A stretch of DNA of 64,000 bases, taken from contig CP034996.1 of assembly GCA_004026145.2 (NCBI GenBank), forward strand, positions 14,375,641 to 14,439,640, read 5' to 3'. The notes beneath the pieces were generated by a model. The model had not been told where the DNA came from. It saw only the letters and a list, made by a program, of their open reading frames with translations, and did not search any database. How positions within the stretch are numbered: the stretch's first letter is position 1; each line of letters begins with the position of its first letter. Both the position numbers and the translations under genes were made by a program. Source of the stretch: Takifugu bimaculatus (taxonomy: Eukaryota; Chordata; Actinopteri; Tetraodontiformes; Tetraodontidae). Shown piece after piece: positions 59,629 through 64,000 of the stretch.

Positions 59629-62600
59629 ATGGCATCCGACACCACTGTGGCTAACGTTAACGGCGGAGAGACCGGTTCCCTCAACGGGGAGCCGGTGGTG
59701 AAGCGGCCACGGGAGAGTGGCTCGCAGGTGTCTTCTCTCCGTGTCCCGAAAGAGCCGCAGAACAAAGTGACCGTTGTTCTCGGAGCGCAGTGGGGTGACG
59801 AGGGAAAAGGAAAAGTTGTGGACTTGCTCGCCATGGATGCAGATATCGTGTGCAGGTGTCAGGTACTGCATCTACGTTTTTAAAGTTTACAGATTTGCGT
59901 TTATGTTTAATTTGGCCTCCGTGTGCGTGCAACTCGTACAGCTCCTCCGTAAGTAGAATGCGTGACGTGACTTTGACGTCAACAACCTGGAAGGATTTCC
60001 CGGATGTGGAGCCTCTAACAGACGCTAGAATCAATCTGTCCCTTGGGGTTTGTTTGCTGCTAGATAAATGTTCTCTGACAGGGGACAACGACCTTGAGTT
60101 ACCTACAGGCGGCAACATTATGTAAGGCTTTAGCCTCCTGTTGCTACACAGCTGCCGGCTCCACCGCAGCCATTCAGTGACATGTACCTAAAATGAGGTT
60201 TCTAAGCATTTAACTGTCCCACAGGAGAGGGACGGTGAGGCCCCTTTCTTGAACTGCTTGCTGAGGTTTTATTTAAGGGTCTGCCTTTGTTATTTGACCA
60301 GTGTTGCACGAAAAACTGCCTTGGAATGAGCTGAAGGTTTGTGTTGTGTGCAGGGGGGCAACAACGCAGGTCACACGGTGGTCGTGGACTCGGTGGAGTA
60401 CGACTTCCACCTGCTGCCCAGTGGAGTGCTCAACAAGAAGGCCACCTCCTTCATTGGTACAAGACACCACCTGATTTAATATTTCAGAGTTTATTCCAGG
60501 CTTTGTTCCCGCCAAGAGCAGCATTGTCTTCCTGCCAAGTCCTGGAAGCAAAGGGGAACTAAACAATGAAACAGTGGCTCACGTGGTCACTCCAACATCC
60601 TTTCACAACGTCCACACACTAATAATATAAGGCAAATAGAGGAACTATTGATGCCTGTTACATTAGTAAGGTGGCATGTGAGTTCTAAATACAGATGGAA
60701 ATAATTGTACTTTCCAGGGAATGGAGTGGTGATCCACCTGCCTGGTCTGTTTGAGGAAGCTGAAAAGAACCTTCAGAAAGGCAAAGGTAATATTTCTGCT
60801 ATAAATACATGCATCCCTGTATATGCATGTGTATATATGTACGCACATGTCCTAAAGATCTACACATGAATATATGTAGACATAAATGTTGGATAATCTG
60901 GCACATTGATTGTAGGATTACAGGGATGGGAGGAAAGATTGAAGATTTCTGATCGTGCCCACATCGGCAAGTACATTTTCAACCATTTAATCTGAGGTTT
61001 ACAGCATAAATGGTCCTGCTGACGGGCTCTTGTGTCCGTCTGTAGTCTTTAACTTCCATCAGGCTGTGGATGGCATCCAGGAGCAACAGCGACAACAACA
61101 AGAAGGGAAAAAGTAAATCCACTTTCATCTCTCTCCTTTAACTCTTCACTTTATAGTGGAGGATGTTAATGTATATTATTATTGTTTTTATTTATTTATA
61201 GTCTGGGAACCACTAAAAAGGGTATTGGGCCTGCCTACTCCACAAAAGCTGCCAGGAACGGTTTGCGTGTTTGTGATCTTGTTGGCGATATCACCGTTTT
61301 TGAGGACAAGTAAGTTAATTACTTTATTTTATTTAGTTGTATATATTTTTAATTTGTACATTATTCTAATGACCATTTAAAATTGAGTGGAATAAAATAG
61401 TATTTTATGTAAACTAATGCTTCAACATTCAGTACTATGCAATTTAAAGTATTGATTATATTTAAAAAAAATAATGCCCCAAAAAAGCTCTATGCGTAGT
61501 TGGGGTTATTCAGATAAGTTTAACATTCAAAACTTTAAATCATGACATTTTTCTGAAATTTTAATTGGTGGATAAAGTCAAAAAATATTGTCAGGTGATT
61601 CCTTTGAAGCTTCAGTAATCAAAGCTTATCAAATATTAAAATTCCCATATACACATCTTAGTTTAATTTCTTAACTTTACATATTTTCCAAGTATGAAAT
61701 GTGTATTTTGGAAGCAGCAGACGTTTTAGTTTCTTACCACCAGGTGGCAGAACTTCAGTACTCCTTGATATATGAGGAGTGTCTTTATTCAGCATGATTT
61801 GTGTTTATGTTAAGATAATGTATGTATTTACCTGGATGTGTGCGCTCTAATGAACAATCTCTGCTCTTCCTCCAGGTTCCGTTTGTTGGCAGAACATTTT
61901 CAGAGGATGTATCAGAATCTCAACATTAATATTGAAAATGAACTGGAGCAACTTAAAGTAAGAGAAACTGCAGTTAAAGTCCATATCCGTTATAAGGCTT
62001 CTGTTTATGAAGATGGTTAAGAGATTATCTCAAAATATAACCGACACTAATTTTCAGGGGTTTGCTGAGAGACTGCGCCCTCTGGTGACCGATGGGGTGT
62101 ACTTCATGCATAAAGCTCTTAATGGTCCCAGTAAGAAAATCCTGGTGGAGGGTGCCAATGCTGCCTTGCTGGATATTGACTTTGGTGAGCACAGCTGTGC
62201 GTCATTAACAGGGATATGTTAACCTTTCTTTAACCGCTTCCTTCTCATTTCAGGCACTTATCCTTTTGTGACCTCCTCCAACTGCACTGTGGGCGGAGTG
62301 TGCACGGGCCTCGGCGTGCCTCCGTCGCATGTTGGCCGAGTATACGGCGTTGTTAAAGCGTATACCACCCGGGTGGGTGTTGGCGCTTTCCCTACAGAGC
62401 TGAATAACGTGAGTACAGATGTTTCTTTAAAGATATTGCTAATTAGGGGCAATTCTCATACTTTACTGTCATGCAATTGTTTTTGACTCCAGAAAGTCCA
62501 CAGAATTGGTGAGAAAGCTGTTTTAATGCTGTGTGGTTGTGTTTTAGGAAACTGGGGATCTGCTTCAGTCCAGAGGGAGGGAGTTTGGAGTAACGACGGG

Positions 62601-63800
62601 CAGGAGGAGACGTTGTGGATGGCTGGATCTGATTTTGGTCAGATATGCTCACATGGTCAACGGCTTCTCGGCGTAAGCAACTATTCCTAAAACCTATTTT
62701 AATCCTACATTTGTAAACTGAAACTATATTTTCCATAGGAAACAATATGAATATAGAGTTTAAAAAATACATTAGCTCCCCCTATGGTTGATGATCTGTT
62801 GAACAGAGCAACTCCTCCTTTCCAGGATCGCCCTGACAAAGCTGGACATTTTGGACACGCTGCCGGAGATCAAAGTGGGCGTGGCCTATAAGGTCAATGG
62901 AAAGCCTCTGCCGAGTTTCCCAGGTATGGTTATCCCTCTGTTAAAATAACGGCCCTGGCCAAAAGCAAACACTTAATACCAGGGCTTGTTTTGGGATTTT
63001 GGACACACCATCAAAGTCTTTTCAGCAATCTGAAAAGTCATAACGGCATTTTCTCCTGGGTCACATGACCCCACTGATGACCTCGCCTGCATGGTCTGTT
63101 GCGAACTGCGCTTATACACCGTTTGCGTAGCCGTACAGAACACCTTTTCTACCGATCATGGTGTCACACTGGCAAGATCACAAAGTCTGCGAGCTGCTCA
63201 GCATCCACAGAGAAGAAGAGATTCGGCGCCTTTGCTGCATTAGTGCTCGGACATTGTTCTATCTGCGGCCAGTTTGTGGAGGAATTCAAACAGCCACATA
63301 CCTCTCAGGTCAGAGGTCAGACCTGCAACTGCTGGCAATGAGAAAAGAGCAGCAGAGGATGATGCAACTGCCACCTGCAGGGCAACATTGATTTCCCGCC
63401 TGTGGTTAAATGTATTTGTCCTTGATCCAGATGATTCATATCTGGCTCTTCTGCAGCAGACAGTATTTCATGGCACACTTGGTCACGCTAACGTGCTTTT
63501 GTCACAGCGAACATGGACGTTCTGACACGAGTTACGGTGGAGTACGAGACGCTGCCCGGCTGGTGCTGCAGCACCGAGGCCGTACGGAGCTTCGAGGAGC
63601 TGCCGCCTCAGGCCCAAAGCTACATCCGCTTCATTGAGGACTTCCTGCAAGTTCCAGGTGGGTTTTGAACGAGCAGACTGCAGTCCAGCCCAGCCGTCCG
63701 TGCTCTTGCTAAAGCTGCCACGCGTCTCCTGTCCTTTCTGATTTCAGTGAAGTGGGTTGGAGTCGGCAAGTCCAGAGAGAGCATGATCAAGCTGTTCTGA
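59629..63800 (+). CDS. adss2: Adenylosuccinate synthetase isozyme 2, 13 coding exons
   Basis: Cytosolic enzyme that joins IMP and aspartate with GTP to form adenylosuccinate, the first committed step from IMP to AMP. Exons: 59629-59862, 60354-60456, 60718-60786, 60916-60966, 61046-61112, 61202-61309, 61876-61957, 62058-62184, 62254-62408, 62548-62672, 62826-62923, 63508-63657, 63748-63800; all phases join, giving 473 residues (human ADSS2 456). The GDEGKGK phosphate loop is at 56-62 with the catalytic Asp57, and GGNNAGHT follows at 79-86 with catalytic His85. Also seen are LGTTKKGIGP, TSSNCTVGG and the C-terminal GVGKSRESMIKLF. The words GIQEQQRQ and GKNLGTTKK fit isozyme 2 and not the muscle isozyme ADSS1. 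Intron 4 is GC-AG (donor G|GCAAGT at 60967). The N-terminal ~45 residues are poorly conserved. Confidence 0.95.
60967..61045 (+). other. adss2: GC-AG intron 4 of adss2
   Basis: A 79-bp intron with donor GCAAGT and acceptor TGTAG. Joining ATC G with TC TTT AAC restores the conserved AHIVFNFHQ, so the splice is fixed by the protein. Confidence 0.85.
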
Positions 63801-64000
63801 TCCGCCTGTGGCATTCCAGATCTTTGTTTGATTGAATTGAATGTACTTCACCAGCAAAGCTGTTTGGACAGGATGTTTCTGCTTCAGATTTACCTTCATT
63901 CCTCAGAGAGCTCGACTCCACCAGAGACGGCCGCAGAAGAGATGTTTCAGTAGTGGGCGACTGTTGACACACACCAGATAGACAGGAAGAAATTATTAAA
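63801..64000 (+). other. adss2: adss2 3' UTR with candidate poly(A) signal at the window edge
   Basis: Non-coding sequence after TGA 63798-63800. ATTAAA occupies 63995-64000, the last six bases, and may be the poly(A) signal; the cleavage site would be outside the window. Confidence 0.45.

Overview
This window is vertebrate nuclear DNA, almost certainly from a ray-finned (teleost) fish. Genes are split by GT-AG introns, several of them only 75-110 bp long. Proteins are close to human GABRA3, TMEM164, AMMECR1, KIF4A and ADSS2. Repeats are typical of teleosts: Tc1-like transposon relics, a tRNA-type SINE, CA/TG and CAGG microsatellites and a Ty3/gypsy retrotransposon. All family names here come from recognising protein motifs by eye; no database search was run.

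Layout. (1) 1-234: last coding exon of a GABA-A receptor alpha subunit (gabra3-like), forward strand. (2) 680-7991: a complete, apparently very young Ty3/gypsy LTR retrotransposon in the same orientation, 446 bp past the gabra3 stop codon. It has 329-bp LTRs in which I see no difference, a 4-bp target duplication, a primer-binding site matching tRNA-Thr, a polypurine tract and one uninterrupted 2019-codon gag-pol frame. (3) 8.0-20.9 kb: no recognisable gene; it holds an ~800-bp CAGG/CAGA tetranucleotide block, a GT/GA dinucleotide tract and a decayed Tc1-like transposase on the minus strand. (4) 20924-28288: tmem164, six coding exons, forward. (5) 35450-39538: ammecr1, six coding exons, reverse, tail to tail with tmem164 as in human Xq23. 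(6) 41884-42901: a coiled-coil coding-like stretch on the minus strand, broken by three apparent single-base frameshifts; not identified. (7) 44939-52304: kif4a, 29 coding exons, forward, complete in exon content but with one extra base in exon 3 and one in exon 13. (8) 52.6-59.6 kb: intergenic, with microsatellites, a hairpin, a Tc1 relic and a SINE. (9) 59629-63800: adss2, 13 coding exons, forward, with one GC-AG intron; its poly(A) signal may lie at the very end of the window.

The genes do not form a pathway: a neuronal chloride channel, a membrane acyltransferase-family protein, a conserved nuclear protein, a mitotic chromokinesin and a purine synthesis enzyme. gabra3, tmem164, ammecr1 and kif4a are all X-linked in humans, so the window keeps part of an old linkage group; adss2 (human chromosome 1) does not fit. 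I found no convincing undescribed biological system. The items most worth checking are the young retrotransposon in the gabra3 3' region, the broken coiled-coil locus, and the two frame breaks in kif4a.
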